A DNA stretch of 64,000 bases from an uncultured Actinomycetes bacterium (GTDB taxonomy: Bacteria > Actinomycetota > Geothermincolia > Fen-727 > JACVIW01). The stretch lies in the NCBI GenBank assembly GCA_937127245.1, contig CAKZLU010000033.1, positions 124,001 to 188,000 of the forward strand. Reading direction: 5' to 3'. Position 1 is the stretch's first letter; each line of letters starts with the position of its first letter. Shown one piece after another: positions 18,306-27,653 of this stretch. The notes under the pieces were generated by a model. The model was given only the letters and a program-made list of their open reading frames with translations, had not been told where the DNA came from and did no database searches. The translations under genes were made by a program, and so were the position numbers.

Positions 18306-20054
18306 ATGTTTGACATCATAATCGAAGGGGCAAAGGTTATAGATGGAAGCGGAGGTAGTCCTTATTCGGCGGATATTGGAATCAAGGGTGACAGAATTGA
18401 GGCAATCGGGAACTTCTCAGAAAATGGCGCTAAAGACAGGATTCGTGCTCATGGAAAAACGGTTTGCCCCGGCTTTATAGATGTTCACTCGCACGCAGAT
18501 CTCACATATTTCAGGCCTGACCACAGCACTTTGCTCGAACCGCTTGTCAGACAGGGCATTACAACTTTCGTGGGCGGAAACTGCGGAATGGCGCTTGCCC
18601 CGCTGACGAAAGAAAACTGGGAGGGGCAGAAGACTTATCTTGAGGTTTTTACTCAAATGGAGTTCGAAAAGGACGTCCGATGGAGCGACATGGCAAGTTT
18701 CCTCGACTATCTCGAGAAAGACGGTATAGTCATGAATACCGCCATGCTTGCGCCGCACGGCATGATACGTATCTCCGCACTGGATTTGTCTCGCGCCCTT
18801 GCCTCGCCAGAGCAGTTATCCGATATGCAGAATATACTGGCGGAATGCCTGGAAGGGGGCGCTATCGGTCTTTCGACCGGTCTGCAGTATTTCCCGGGGA
18901 GCTGCTCTGACACAAGGGAGCTTGTCGAACTCGGTAAAGTCCTTAAGAAATACGATGGAATTTTCGTAAGCCACATGAGGTCGTATACTAAGAGCACCCT
19001 TCCGAATGCAATTGAGGAAGTTGTGACTGTGGCAAGGGAAAACCAGATCAAGGCGCAAATATCACACATTTACACCGTTCCATGGTTCGGAAGGGCTCAC
19101 GTTCAGGTCATGAATGCCCTGCGGTTCCTTGCCAACCATTCTGACGTGGCGGTGAAGGTTTTCCCCGAGTCACTTTTGTTAAGTGGCGCAAGCAACACCC
19201 TCAAAATAATAGACGAACACAGAAAATCCGGACTCGACATAGGTGCGGACCTTACGCCGGTGACTGGTGGATTCACCCATCTACTCGCGTTTTACCCGCC
19301 GTGGGCGCTCGAGGGCACGAGAGAGGACGTTATGGAAAGGCTTGCTGATTCAGCGCTCAGGGCGCAGATGAAAAAAGATATCGAGGAAGGGGAACCGCGC
19401 TGGGACCACCGGGGTAGGAATGACTGGTCGCTAAATATCATCAAACTACTCGGATGGAGTTCCGTTCAGATAATGGCAGTTCACTCAGAGAAAAACAGGA
19501 AATATGAGGGCAGGCGCTTTGTTGACATAGCGAGGGAAGAGGGAAGGGACCCGTTTGACGTCATGTGTGACCTGCTGTTGGAGGAGGAGGGAAGGGTGCT
19601 CGTGATCGCATCGCTCGGCAGACCTGATGATGAGCTTACCGAGAAAATGAAGATAATCCCTGCGCTTTTGGATTCTTCAATCTCAATAGTGACGGATGCC
19701 GTGCTCCTCGGTGTTGGAAAGCCATCTTTCCTTTTCTATGGGTGCTTTCCGAAGATCGTGGGCAGATACGTTTATGACATGAAGGTAATAAGTCTCGAGG
19801 AAGCAATCAAGAGATTTACCTCCCTTCCTGCCGCGCAGCTCAACATACGCGATCGAGGGCTGATCAAAGAGGGTTACTATGCTGATATGCTCATAATCGA
19901 GCCTGAATCGTTCAGAACGAAGGCGACCTTTGACGACCCCAAGCACTTTCCCCAAGGTCTCGAAATGGTGATGATAAACGGAAAGATTGTTTTGAAAGAT
20001 GGGAAATATGACCCACAAATCAAACCCGGAAAGGTTTTAAGACGCCAGGGATAA
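18306..20054 (+). CDS. N-acyl-D-amino-acid deacylase (D-aminoacylase family amidohydrolase)
   Basis: This 582-residue metal-dependent amidohydrolase has the first metal motif GFIDVHSHADLTYF near residue 60, then TTFVGGNCGMALAPLT, GLSTGLQYFPGS, IFVSHMRSYTKS and the late segment FTSLPAAQLNIRDRGLIKEG with the C-terminal composite beta-sandwich (YADMLIIEPE). These match D-aminoacylases and related N-acyl-D-glutamate deacylases, which free D-amino acids from N-acyl forms, for instance during peptidoglycan or D-peptide recycling. ATG 18306 has AAAGGAGA upstream. It is monocistronic with no signal peptide, so cytoplasmic. Dihydroorotase/hydantoinase-type activity is less likely. Confidence 0.88.
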   Translation: MFDIIIEGAKVIDGSGGSPYSADIGIKGDRIEAIGNFSENGAKDRIRAHGKTVCPGFIDVHSHADLTYFRPDHSTLLEPLVRQGITTFVGGNCGMALAPLTKENWEGQKTYLEVFTQMEFEKDVRWSDMASFLDYLEKDGIVMNTAMLAPHGMIRISALDLSRALASPEQLSDMQNILAECLEGGAIGLSTGLQYFPGSCSDTRELVELGKVLKKYDGIFVSHMRSYTKSTLPNAIEEVVTVARENQIKAQISHIYTVPWFGRAHVQVMNALRFLANHSDVAVKVFPESLLLSGASNTLKIIDEHRKSGLDIGADLTPVTGGFTHLLAFYPPWALEGTREDVMERLADSALRAQMKKDIEEGEPRWDHRGRNDWSLNIIKLLGWSSVQIMAVHSEKNRKYEGRRFVDIAREEGRDPFDVMCDLLLEEEGRVLVIASLGRPDDELTEKMKIIPALLDSSISIVTDAVLLGVGKPSFLFYGCFPKIVGRYVYDMKVISLEEAIKRFTSLPAAQLNIRDRGLIKEGYYADMLIIEPESFRTKATFDDPKHFPQGLEMVMINGKIVLKDGKYDPQIKPGKVLRRQG

Positions 20055-20259
20055 GTATTGCGCATATCCCCCTGACAGCGTTATAAGACAGCCTTTTGCC
20101 GCTTTGGTGTCCGGCTTTTTGATTCAACGGCACACAAGCATATATCTAACAAGAAAAAATCCGCGGGCATGGTGAGGGCGTAGCTGTCAGTCTGGTTTTC
20201 CATCCATCAAGAAAAGATTTTGGCTCAAGGAATTTTCGAATACCTGGATTTTAAACTGA

Positions 20260-20291
20260 CTTTCGCGCGTCCAAGGAAAAATATATCCGCC
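20260..20291 (+). repeat. Degenerate direct repeat around GCGTCCAAGGA, copy 1
   Basis: This 32-bp unit matches 20319-20350 at roughly 25 of 32 positions, giving a period of 59 bp. A shorter third match to its core (TTGTGCGTCCAGG) lies at 20636-20648, beyond the tRNA genes. Confidence 0.55.
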
Positions 20292-20318
20292 GCCTCGTGG
20301 ACACGTATCAAACCCAGA

Positions 20319-20350
20319 CTTTTGTGCGTCCAGGGAAGAATAAATCGCCC
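20319..20350 (+). repeat. Degenerate direct repeat around GCGTCCAGGGA, copy 2
   Basis: This is the second copy of the 20260-20291 unit. Its role is unknown. It could be a remnant of processing or insertion around the tRNA pair. Confidence 0.55.
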
Positions 20351-20411
20351 AAAATTGCTGTTCACATATGAAGATTCCGCGTCAAAAGGCAGTGAAATTC
20401 TCGGTTAAAAA

Positions 20412-20489
20412 TGGTGGCGCATAGGGGATTTGAACCCCTGTTACCGCCTTGAGAGGGCGGCGTCCTGGACCTGACTAGACGAATGCGCC
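20412..20489 (-). tRNA. trnE: tRNA-Glu (anticodon CUC)
   Basis: Read on the minus strand, the acceptor stem GGCGCAT pairs with ATGCGCC. The anticodon arm is CCGCC-CTCTCAA-GGCGG with anticodon CTC, and the T arm contains GGTTCAAATCC. The discriminator A is followed by an encoded CCA (20412-20414). It is the second gene of a minus-strand tRNA pair. Confidence 0.95.
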
Positions 20490-20506
20490 ACGATTGAGAA
20501 ATTATC

Positions 20507-20580
20507 TGGCTGGGGGAGAAGGATTCGAACCCTCGCTCCTGGATCCAGAGTCCAGTGTCCTACCGCTAGACGATCCCCCA
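20507..20580 (-). tRNA. trnQ: tRNA-Gln (anticodon CUG)
   Basis: On the minus strand the acceptor stem TGGGGGA pairs with TCCCCCA. The anticodon arm is CTGGA-CTCTGGA-TCCAG with anticodon CTG, and the T loop is GGTTCGAATCC. The discriminator G is followed by an encoded CCA. It lies 17 bp upstream of tRNA-Glu, so the two are probably one transcript. Confidence 0.95.
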
Positions 20581-20771
20581 GCGCCTATAAGATATTATCG
20601 AAAAATTGAGATTGCAACAAGACGGTTTTAGGTTCTTGTGCGTCCAGGCATGCCGTTCAATAATCAAGTAAAGAGAAGACCGCTGATATCAATATCATCA
20701 GGCCCTATAAGGATTTCGGTTTGACTATACCAGAGGGGCAAGTTGGTATCGTTGCGGCATGCCAGGATAAC

Positions 20772-22100
20772 TCATGTCCCATAAGGATTTCGATTACACT
20801 TTCCGGACCGCCTTATTCTCTTTTTCCTAATCCCCGCGCGAAGCATAAAGGCACATTCGGGCGTAATCATAAAGCTTACTACAATTAATATACCCGTGAT
20901 GTAGAGAGGAATAGATGCCACCAGGAGCGGTCGTGCTTTCAATTCGGCTGAAAGAAACAAAAACCCTTCCCTGCCAATAAGCCTTATCGCATACAAGGCG
21001 ACTTTCCAGGACCTTTTCGGAGGGCACTCATAATGACCGCCTATATTGGTTACATGCCTGCTCTTTTCTATTTCCCAGGGATAGACACCCAACGGGAAAG
21101 AGGGTCCGTCAAGGTCTATCTTTCCCCTGCTTGCGTTGATGTAGGCGGCCCACACGAGCTCGCTGCAATAGTAGGAGTCCCCCTTTGATCTCTTGAAAAA
21201 TATGTTCTTGTTGTAGGGTTTCTCAAACTGGCTGAGCGCGAAATCAATGGCTTTTCTTCTCGTCTCTGAGTCTGCCGAAATAACCCTCAAGTACGTTACC
21301 CATTTCATCTCGGGGGAAATCCACTCCAGAGTAGGACGGATCGAGACAGGCTCATCGGCTGAGAAAGCTTCGATTACTTCCCCGTTTCCGATGTATAAAC
21401 CGACATGACTCCATCGTCCCGGCACGAGGCTTTCGTCGATAGACCCCAGGAGGATATCCCCGGGGATGAGCACAAGTTCAGGGTCTGAGCAAGGGTTTTT
21501 CTCGAAGCGCTTGTCAAAGATTTTATTGATTTCGATGATGTCCCCGCTTGAGTATGAGAAGACGCTCCATGTAGCCCATCCGTTGTTTTCAGGCGGGAAA
21601 AACGTCTTGAGGTAACGACCGTTTTCAAACACACTGAGTTCCGCATTCAAGCTCCTGTTGATTGCCGCTTCTTCGTCTCTGGTGGTGTTGGGCGCGGCAA
21701 CGTGAAAGTGGCAGGTGCTCCCCGGGGGAGGGGTAGCTACCATTGATATTAAGTTCTTACTGTCGGCAATTATCTTACCAAGCCCTGATATAGAAGGGTT
21801 ATTACTGTTAATGCTTGAGATTCTGTTAAATCCAAAGCAGAACGTCGCTTGCAGATCAAGATTCGCATCGTAATCCCAGCGGAGCGTGATTACGAGTCTC
21901 TTTACTCTCGAGGAAGTGGGTATAGCGAACGCTGGAAAACACGAGAGTAGGATGAACACAAGGAAAAACAAAGCAAAACATTTCAATACGGAAGAGCCTC
22001 TGAGAACTCGGAGAGGTCGGGTTTTTTTGAGCCCTGAGCCGAGCTGCCCTTCCTTTGGGTAATCAAAGTGATCAAGCTCTTTTTCGGAATAAAATTTCAT
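20772..22100 (-). CDS. Membrane-anchored permuted NlpC/P60 (YiiX-type) cysteine peptidase-like protein
   Basis: An N-terminal hydrophobic segment (about residues 40-60, VLKCFALFFLVFILLSCF) looks like a signal anchor. A beta-rich, cysteine-containing region of about 170 residues follows. The permuted papain-like domain has LIPGDILLGSIDE, the histidine in WSHVGLYIGNGEVIEAF, and the catalytic cysteine in DSYYCSELVWAAY. A C-terminal transmembrane segment (LLVASIPLYITGILIVVSFM) ends in a basic tail. The predicted role is cleavage of an amide in peptidoglycan or lipid substrates outside the membrane. The His-before-Cys order marks the permuted fold. The start is uncertain: ATG 22100 is chosen over TTG 22118. 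It is encoded alone, 191 bp upstream of the tRNA-Gln gene on the same strand. Confidence 0.8.
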   Translation of the reverse strand: MKFYSEKELDHFDYPKEGQLGSGLKKTRPLRVLRGSSVLKCFALFFLVFILLSCFPAFAIPTSSRVKRLVITLRWDYDANLDLQATFCFGFNRISSINSNNPSISGLGKIIADSKNLISMVATPPPGSTCHFHVAAPNTTRDEEAAINRSLNAELSVFENGRYLKTFFPPENNGWATWSVFSYSSGDIIEINKIFDKRFEKNPCSDPELVLIPGDILLGSIDESLVPGRWSHVGLYIGNGEVIEAFSADEPVSIRPTLEWISPEMKWVTYLRVISADSETRRKAIDFALSQFEKPYNKNIFFKRSKGDSYYCSELVWAAYINASRGKIDLDGPSFPLGVYPWEIEKSRHVTNIGGHYECPPKRSWKVALYAIRLIGREGFLFLSAELKARPLLVASIPLYITGILIVVSFMITPECAFMLRAGIRKKRIRRSGKCNRNPYGT

Positions 22101-22243
22101 CTCAAGCGTCGAATACAAATTCCTAAACCCAAACCCACATGATAATGATACCTGAAAGCGCTTAATTTTTTGCCGCTTTTTCTTGAGAGTAGCAAGAATT
22201 AAACTTGTGGTCTAAAGCTCACTTTTGATGGGCGCGCACCGCT

Positions 22244-23023
22244 TCAGAAATGGCGCTCCAGCCATTCTCTTATGATCTCTTCATTTCCCTGAAGACTCGC
22301 ATGCCAGGCGCCGGGCGTGAAGCGAATCTCTTTCGGCTCGGATATTTTCTCGAAGAAGGATTCTATGTCGGCTCTGGGAAAGACCTCAATTTCACCGAAT
22401 ATGAAGAACTTAGGGATAGCTGGAAGGGTGGGAGCACATTCTTCCGGGGTGGGGCCGTCTTCCACTGCCTGGCCTACCCTGACGCCGATCTTACGCAGGA
22501 ACGCTCTTGATATAACATGGCCAGTCCGCATGCCCGGTGGTTCTGGAAGACGGGGAGGACATCCTATGCAGACTAGAGCGTCGAGTTCTTCCCCGTCCGC
22601 CGCAGAAAGTACGGCTGCCGCGGCGCCGAGCGAAAACCCCACAACGGCGACCTTCTCAAATCCCCGAATTCGCAAGTCTTTGAGCACGGTCTTCATGTCT
22701 TGGCAAACGCCCGCAAATCCGGGGTTGTATACTCCCGTACTTCTGCCGTGACCCCTGAAGTCGAAATTCACCACGGAATATTTTTCAGAAAGCAGCTCAG
22801 AGAGTTCAACAATATCTTTGTACATTGAACCGACGCCAAACGAATGTGCGACAATCACGCATTGCTTAGAATTGCTGCCCATGAGGATGCAGTGAATCGT
22901 GATTCCGTCCGGCGTGCAAATCTGGTAAGGCGAGAACGCCACCCCCGGTTTTCTTCTGTTTCTGGTGATATATATGCCTGCTCTCATAAGAGCAAATATT
23001 CTGAACAAGTCTTCTCGGCTCAT
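22244..23023 (-). CDS. Alpha/beta hydrolase (serine hydrolase family)
   Basis: This 259-residue alpha/beta-hydrolase has an oxyanion region IVAHSFGVGSMY, NFDFRGHGRSTG, the nucleophile elbow VVGFSLGAAAAVL (Ser), an acidic residue in FIFGEIEVFPRADI and the catalytic His in GAWHASLQ. This resembles the YfhR/BEM46-like or dienelactone-hydrolase-like esterase group. No signal peptide is convincing, although the N-terminus may associate with membrane. The substrate is unknown. ATG 23023 lies behind a weak SD (CCGGGGG). Its upstream region is shared divergently with the cupin gene. Confidence 0.82.
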   Translation of the reverse strand: MSREDLFRIFALMRAGIYITRNRRKPGVAFSPYQICTPDGITIHCILMGSNSKQCVIVAHSFGVGSMYKDIVELSELLSEKYSVVNFDFRGHGRSTGVYNPGFAGVCQDMKTVLKDLRIRGFEKVAVVGFSLGAAAAVLSAADGEELDALVCIGCPPRLPEPPGMRTGHVISRAFLRKIGVRVGQAVEDGPTPEECAPTLPAIPKFFIFGEIEVFPRADIESFFEKISEPKEIRFTPGAWHASLQGNEEIIREWLERHF

Positions 23024-23204
23024 GATACCCCCGGATACTCGACCCCGTGTTATAATTGAATCAAAGTTTATCCCGTGTGGGAACGTTTTGCCGTGGCGGA
23101 TTTGGATATGATTTGAGCGTAAGAGCGGCAGAGAATGCCTTCGAAAAATTCTTTCTTTTTAAACGAGTTATATTTAATCGGAGTGTCTCAGCAAATCGTT
23201 TGGA

Positions 23205-23525
23205 GTGAGCGTCGTGATTCTTCAGAAGTCCTGGGGTCTCATAAAAGAATATACCCTGAATCAGGTATGCACCGTGAAAATGATACTTGTCTTTCCGCAA
23301 GAATCGACAAGTTTTCACTATCACAATCTAAGAGATGATATGTGGATAATCTTAGATGATGGGCTCGAGTTAACGATTGGCGACGAGAAGCACTTCCCCA
23401 AAGCCGGGGATGAGTTTGTTATCCCGGCTGGAACACCGCATGCGATTGCCGCGAGGGACAAACCTGGAAGGGTCCTCGAAATTGATTTCGGTTTCACAGC
23501 CGCAGAGGACGTTCACCGCGTTTAG
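23205..23525 (+). CDS. Small cupin, resembling the C-terminal mannose-6-phosphate isomerase (type II) domain
   Basis: This 106-residue single-cupin protein has KSWGLIKEYTLNQVCTVKM, matching the opening of the GMP/PMI type II cupin (KPWG...Y). FHYHNLRDDMWIIL carries the metal-binding His residues, and AGDEFVIPAGTPHAI is the second cupin motif. In full-length proteins this domain follows a nucleotidyltransferase; here it is free-standing. The start GTG 23205 is plausible but has only GGAG upstream. The inferred activity is sugar-phosphate isomerisation or a sugar-sensing role, perhaps supplying mannose units to the nearby glycosyltransferases. Confidence 0.75.
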   Translation: MSVVILQKSWGLIKEYTLNQVCTVKMILVFPQESTSFHYHNLRDDMWIILDDGLELTIGDEKHFPKAGDEFVIPAGTPHAIAARDKPGRVLEIDFGFTAAEDVHRV

Positions 23526-23739
23526 AAGTGATTTCGTTGCGGTAAAATCTACGCAATCCCGTGATTTTTACGGCAAAATACCCTTGTTTTTGGGCTTTCT
23601 TCCGATTTGACGGTGGCTTACCGGAAGTGAATGTTATTATAAAATATCCTGCTTAATAGAATAGAAAGAAAATTTTTAGGATAGATCAAGAACATGAGGA
23701 TTTATCTGCGAGTTTGAGAGGGGGCTTCGGGAAAGCGAC

Positions 23740-24852
23740 ATGAGTAATGAGAGCATATTCAAAAAAACAGCAAGGAGAAGGGTGCCGGGTTTACCCGTTT
23801 ACAGCCCCGGGCTTGATATTGATGACGTAAAGAGGAAGTATGGGCTTGGGCGCGTTATAAAACTTGCCTCAAACGAAAATCCCCTCGGACCTTCTCCCAA
23901 GGCGGTAAGCGCCATATTGCGCGAAGCGGAAAAAATCTCCCTTTATCCGGACGGAGCATGCACGACTCTTCGACTCGCGATAGCCGAGCGTCTCGGGGTC
24001 CAGGTCGAATCGCTCATATTTGGGAACGGCACGGATGAGATAATCGACCTTGTATGCTACGCCTTCTTTGACCCGGGCGACAAAGTGGTTATGGGCGATC
24101 CAACCTTTTCGTCGTACTTCTTGTCGGCTATGGCTATGGATGTTGATATCGCCATGGTTCCGCTTGTGGATTACAAGCATGATATCGTGGGGATGCTAAA
24201 CGCTGTGGACGAGAAGACGAAGGCTGTATTCGTCGGCACGCCTCATAACCCAACGGGGACTATATGCACGCGTGAAGACCTCGAGAAGCTTCTTAACGGT
24301 TTGCCCGAGGGAGTCATACTCGTCTGGGACGAGGCGTACCGGGAGTACGTGGAGTCCCCCGAATATCCCGAAAGCATATCTTATCTTGGAAATTTCCCCA
24401 ACATGTTGATCCTGAGGACATTTTCAAAGATATATGGTCTTGCCGGTTTGAGGGTTGGCTACGGGATAACATCGCCAGAACTTGTGGACGTTCTCGAGAG
24501 GGTAAGACCTCCCTTCAACGTAAACAGGCTTGCCCAGGCGGCGGCGCTTGCCGCTCTGGAAGATGAGGAACACTTAGAAAGGAGCAGAAGCGTAAACCGC
24601 AGGGGAAGAGAATTCTTGTCGGCTGAGCTTTCTAAACTCGGGATGGAAGTGGTTCCATCTGAGGCTAATTTCCTGCTCTTCCGTTTTGATGGCGTTGTGA
24701 AGGACTTAAGCAGGCTCTTGCTTGAGCGCGGAATAATCGTAAGAGATGGAGACTCGCTCGGATATCCAGGATATGCACGTCTGACAGTGGGAACCCTCGA
24801 GGAGAATGAGTTTGTCATAGAGATAATCAGAAATATTGTGAAAAGCGGGTGA
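23740..24852 (+). CDS. hisC: Histidinol-phosphate aminotransferase
   Basis: This class I/II PLP aminotransferase of 370 residues converts imidazole acetol phosphate to histidinol phosphate. The N-terminal IKLASNENPLGPSPKAVSA is diagnostic, followed by GNGTDEIIDLVCYAFFDPGD, FVGTPHNPTGTICTREDL, the DEAYREYV segment and the PLP lysine in RTFSKIYGLAGLRVGYG. ATG 23740 has a GA/GG-rich upstream without a strong SD. It stands apart from any other his gene and directly precedes glycosyltransferases, so it may also serve tyrosine/phenylalanine transamination, as some HisC proteins do. Confidence 0.92.
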   Translation: MSNESIFKKTARRRVPGLPVYSPGLDIDDVKRKYGLGRVIKLASNENPLGPSPKAVSAILREAEKISLYPDGACTTLRLAIAERLGVQVESLIFGNGTDEIIDLVCYAFFDPGDKVVMGDPTFSSYFLSAMAMDVDIAMVPLVDYKHDIVGMLNAVDEKTKAVFVGTPHNPTGTICTREDLEKLLNGLPEGVILVWDEAYREYVESPEYPESISYLGNFPNMLILRTFSKIYGLAGLRVGYGITSPELVDVLERVRPPFNVNRLAQAAALAALEDEEHLERSRSVNRRGREFLSAELSKLGMEVVPSEANFLLFRFDGVVKDLSRLLLERGIIVRDGDSLGYPGYARLTVGTLEENEFVIEIIRNIVKSG

Positions 24853-24927
24853 CTCGGTCATAAAACACCCACCTGTTTGGTACTTGAGTTCAATTTTCAG
24901 CAGAGCGATTGAGAAACGGAGGTTAGC

Positions 24928-26148
24928 GTGAAAGCAACGATAGTGATACCGACTTACTGGGGTAGAAGTTCAGATGAGCCGTTCAATCCGGCTGACGCTG
25001 TCTATGACCACCCCACGCCACTTGACCAAGAAGGGACGCTCGCAAGGGCTCTGGAAAGCATAAAGGTATTGAAAAATAAGAATTTTGAAGTTGTGGTCAT
25101 AGCGGCGGCAACTAATCCCGAGATTGCCCGAGACGTCGAGAACAAAGTGAGGGGCATCATTTCCGATTTTAAAGGCATGTTTCCCATCACCTTTATTTCG
25201 CATAGTTTCGAGAAAAGAATGAAGGAAATAATAGCGGAGCGTAGGGGCGAAGATTCGCTCGAGAGCGAGAGCGAAATCATCTCCCTTACCGGCTATTCGA
25301 ACATAAGAAATATGTGCCTGATCTCAGCTGAGCTGCTTTCCTGCGATGTCGCCGTACTTTTTGATGATGACGAGGTTTACGAAGATCCGCTTTATCTGGA
25401 CAAGGTTTTTGAGAACATAGGTCAGGAGTATGTCGGACAGTTCATAGGAGCCATTGCGGGATATTACTTGCGACCCGAGGGCGGGTACATGATTCCCAGA
25501 CCGGAAGAGTGGTGGATGAGCGAGTGGCCGATGGTTCCCGCAATGAACGAGGCTTTTAAGATAATTGACGAAGAACCCAGACTTAAGCCTACCCCTTTTG
25601 TGTTTGGAGGGAACATGGTTATTCACAGGGATGTTTACCGAAAGATTCCTTTTGACCCGAACGTAAGAAGGGGTGAGGACATAGACTATCTCACTAACTG
25701 CAAATTCTTTGGAATTGACTTTCTTCTGGATAACCAGTTATCCATAAGGCACCTCCCGCCAAAGAGCAACGTGCCCGCCTGGAGGCATTTCAGGGAGAAC
25801 ATCTATCGATTCATATACACTCGCGAAAAGATAAAAAAACAGGTTCCCCTCGAGGGGCTGCGCGTTGTGCGGATAGAAGAACTCGACCCATATCCCGGAA
25901 AATGCATGAGGGATGACTTAGAAGACCTGATATTCAAGACGAGTGTCCTGATGGGATTGCATTATTTAAGTCAGGGTGATGCGGTTGGATTCGAACAGAG
26001 CATGAGCAACATACATCTTGCTCGCTTTGATGCTCCTCCTGTTCACGACCCCTTCATATGGTTCATCGAGTTTCAGTCACGGTGGGAGATATTCATGGCT
26101 TATCTTTCAAGTGAGGATTCCTCCATATGGGAGCTGGAGAGAGCCTGA
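24928..26148 (+). CDS. Putative GT-A family glycosyltransferase
   Basis: This 406-residue protein opens MKATIVIPTYWGRSS and has the nucleotide-sugar region VAVLFDDDEVYEDPLYLDKV, an acidic DxD-type motif near residue 145, then FVFGGNMVIHRDVYRKI and RRGEDIDYLTNCKFFGID, an ED motif typical of GT2-like catalytic bases. The C-terminal 100 residues are helical. No membrane segments are seen. GTG 24928 has GGAGG 5 nt upstream. It is the first of three consecutive glycosyltransferase genes, so it probably acts on the same glycan or compatible solute; donor and acceptor are unknown. Confidence 0.8.
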   Translation: MKATIVIPTYWGRSSDEPFNPADAVYDHPTPLDQEGTLARALESIKVLKNKNFEVVVIAAATNPEIARDVENKVRGIISDFKGMFPITFISHSFEKRMKEIIAERRGEDSLESESEIISLTGYSNIRNMCLISAELLSCDVAVLFDDDEVYEDPLYLDKVFENIGQEYVGQFIGAIAGYYLRPEGGYMIPRPEEWWMSEWPMVPAMNEAFKIIDEEPRLKPTPFVFGGNMVIHRDVYRKIPFDPNVRRGEDIDYLTNCKFFGIDFLLDNQLSIRHLPPKSNVPAWRHFRENIYRFIYTREKIKKQVPLEGLRVVRIEELDPYPGKCMRDDLEDLIFKTSVLMGLHYLSQGDAVGFEQSMSNIHLARFDAPPVHDPFIWFIEFQSRWEIFMAYLSSEDSSIWELERA

Positions 26149-26260
26149 AACACCCTCAATAACGCTTTAGAATTGATAATTACTTGTCAGAGAGCGAAAT
26201 GTTCGCATGATTTTGCCTTAATTCACCTTGATTTATCGATTTCAGATTTTTTGGAGGTGA

Positions 26261-27517
26261 GTGTACGATTCCATGACAGTTCTTGAAGAGTCCGTGCTTG
26301 AACAGATTGAAAAGATAAAGAGAGCAGACATTCTTGTTGGCATTCCCTCATTTAGAAACGCTGATACCATCGCTCACGTCGTGCGTCAGGCATCCATCGG
26401 GATGGTCAGGCATTTTCCCGGGATGAAGCCCGTTTTGGTAAACGCTGATGGAGGGTCAACGGACCGCACGAGAGAAGTCGTGCTCGAAACCGAGGTTCCG
26501 AAAGAGGTTAGCAAAATAGTTACGCCATACCGCGGAATAGCTGGAAAGGGAAGCGCTTTCAAGACCATATTCGAGATAGCATCCCGCCTCGGGGTTGAAG
26601 TCTGCATTGTCGTTGATTCAGATCTCCGCAGCATAACTCCCGATTGGATAAAACGCCTCGGTTGGCCGGTTTGGCAGCGTGAGTACGATTTTGTGGCTCC
26701 ACACTACCATCGCTACAAGTACGACGGAACGATCACAAATTCGATCGCATATCCCCTCACGAGGGCTCTTTACGGAAAGAGAATAAGGCAGCCAATCGGT
26801 GGTGATTTCGGTATATCAGGGAAACTCGCCGAGAAATACGCTGGATGTGATGTGTGGGATACGGACATTGCCCGTTTCGGGATAGACATATGGATGACCA
26901 CCCTCGCACTCAACGAAGGTTACAGGGTCTGCCAGGCTTGCATGGGCGTCAAGCTCCATAATGACAAAGACCCATCCAGCGACCTCGGTTCAATGTTTTG
27001 TCAGGTGTGCGGGACGGTTTTTGAAATGATGAGGACATATGAAGATAAATGGCTCAGCGTCAAAGGGTCTACTCCAGCGCCGGTGGTGGGAGATGAGATA
27101 AAGGAAGAGCCTGAGGGAAGGGATATCTCGCTTGAGAACCTGATCGACCATTTCGCCAAAGGTTATGAGGAGCTTTCCGGCTATTGGTCCGTCATTATGA
27201 GGGAAGAGAATTTCGCAAGAGTTACCGATATTTATGAATCACTTGATAGGGAAATGTTGCCTTTTTCGGCGGGATTGTGGGCGAGGGTGGTTTACGATTT
27301 CGCGGTTGCTTATAATTACAGTCACATAGACGGCCCGTTTGTTGTCAAGGCGCTGCTTCCTCTTTATTGCGCGAGGACCGCTGACTTTGTTATGAGGACA
27401 GCGGAGAAAAACTCCTTTGAGGCGGAACTTGATGTGGAGCAGGGCGCGGAGGTTTTTGAGGCTTTAAAGGGATATCTCATCCAGCGGTGGAACCAGGCTA
27501 AAAGCCAGAGCGTCTGA
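26261..27517 (+). CDS. Glucosylglycerate synthase-like glycosyltransferase, paralogue 1
   Basis: This 418-residue GT-A enzyme resembles GT81-type glucosyl-/mannosyl-(phospho)glycerate synthases. It shows ADILVGIPSFRNADTIAHVV, LVNADGGSTDRTREVV, IAGKGSAFKTIFEIA, the DxD-like VVDSDLRSITPDW, and the conserved HYHRYKYDGTITNSIAYPL and RQPIGGDFGIS, with a later FGIDIWMTT. These would bind a nucleotide sugar and a glycerate-like acceptor, suggesting compatible-solute or glycolipid-precursor synthesis. The start is uncertain: GTG 26261 lies only 3 nt from GGAGG, while ATG 26273 is 15 nt from it. It is a tandem paralogue of the next gene. Confidence 0.8.
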   Translation: MYDSMTVLEESVLEQIEKIKRADILVGIPSFRNADTIAHVVRQASIGMVRHFPGMKPVLVNADGGSTDRTREVVLETEVPKEVSKIVTPYRGIAGKGSAFKTIFEIASRLGVEVCIVVDSDLRSITPDWIKRLGWPVWQREYDFVAPHYHRYKYDGTITNSIAYPLTRALYGKRIRQPIGGDFGISGKLAEKYAGCDVWDTDIARFGIDIWMTTLALNEGYRVCQACMGVKLHNDKDPSSDLGSMFCQVCGTVFEMMRTYEDKWLSVKGSTPAPVVGDEIKEEPEGRDISLENLIDHFAKGYEELSGYWSVIMREENFARVTDIYESLDREMLPFSAGLWARVVYDFAVAYNYSHIDGPFVVKALLPLYCARTADFVMRTAEKNSFEAELDVEQGAEVFEALKGYLIQRWNQAKSQSV

Positions 27518-27653
27518 TGAAGACATTTGCCCGAAGGCGTGCTCGGACCGATATCCCGATTCCCGGTTCATCTTAAAACCGAACGCTCCGATAAATATAT
27601 GGAAAGGGTGTTACTGTTTGGTAGACAAAAACATCAAGCCAGGGGGAGATGAA

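Larger units (their letters stand above)
20055..20411. other. Intergenic region with degenerate direct repeats
   Basis: There is no supported gene here. A 62-codon frame from 20220 begins with TTG and has no SD, and it overlaps the repeats. The stretch holds two copies of a degenerate 32-bp repeat (20260-20291 and 20319-20350). No promoter or terminator is convincing. Confidence 0.5.

Noticed and set aside
20220-20408. 62-codon open frame before the tRNA genes
   Set aside because: It has a TTG start without SD and contains the degenerate repeats, so it is more likely non-coding.
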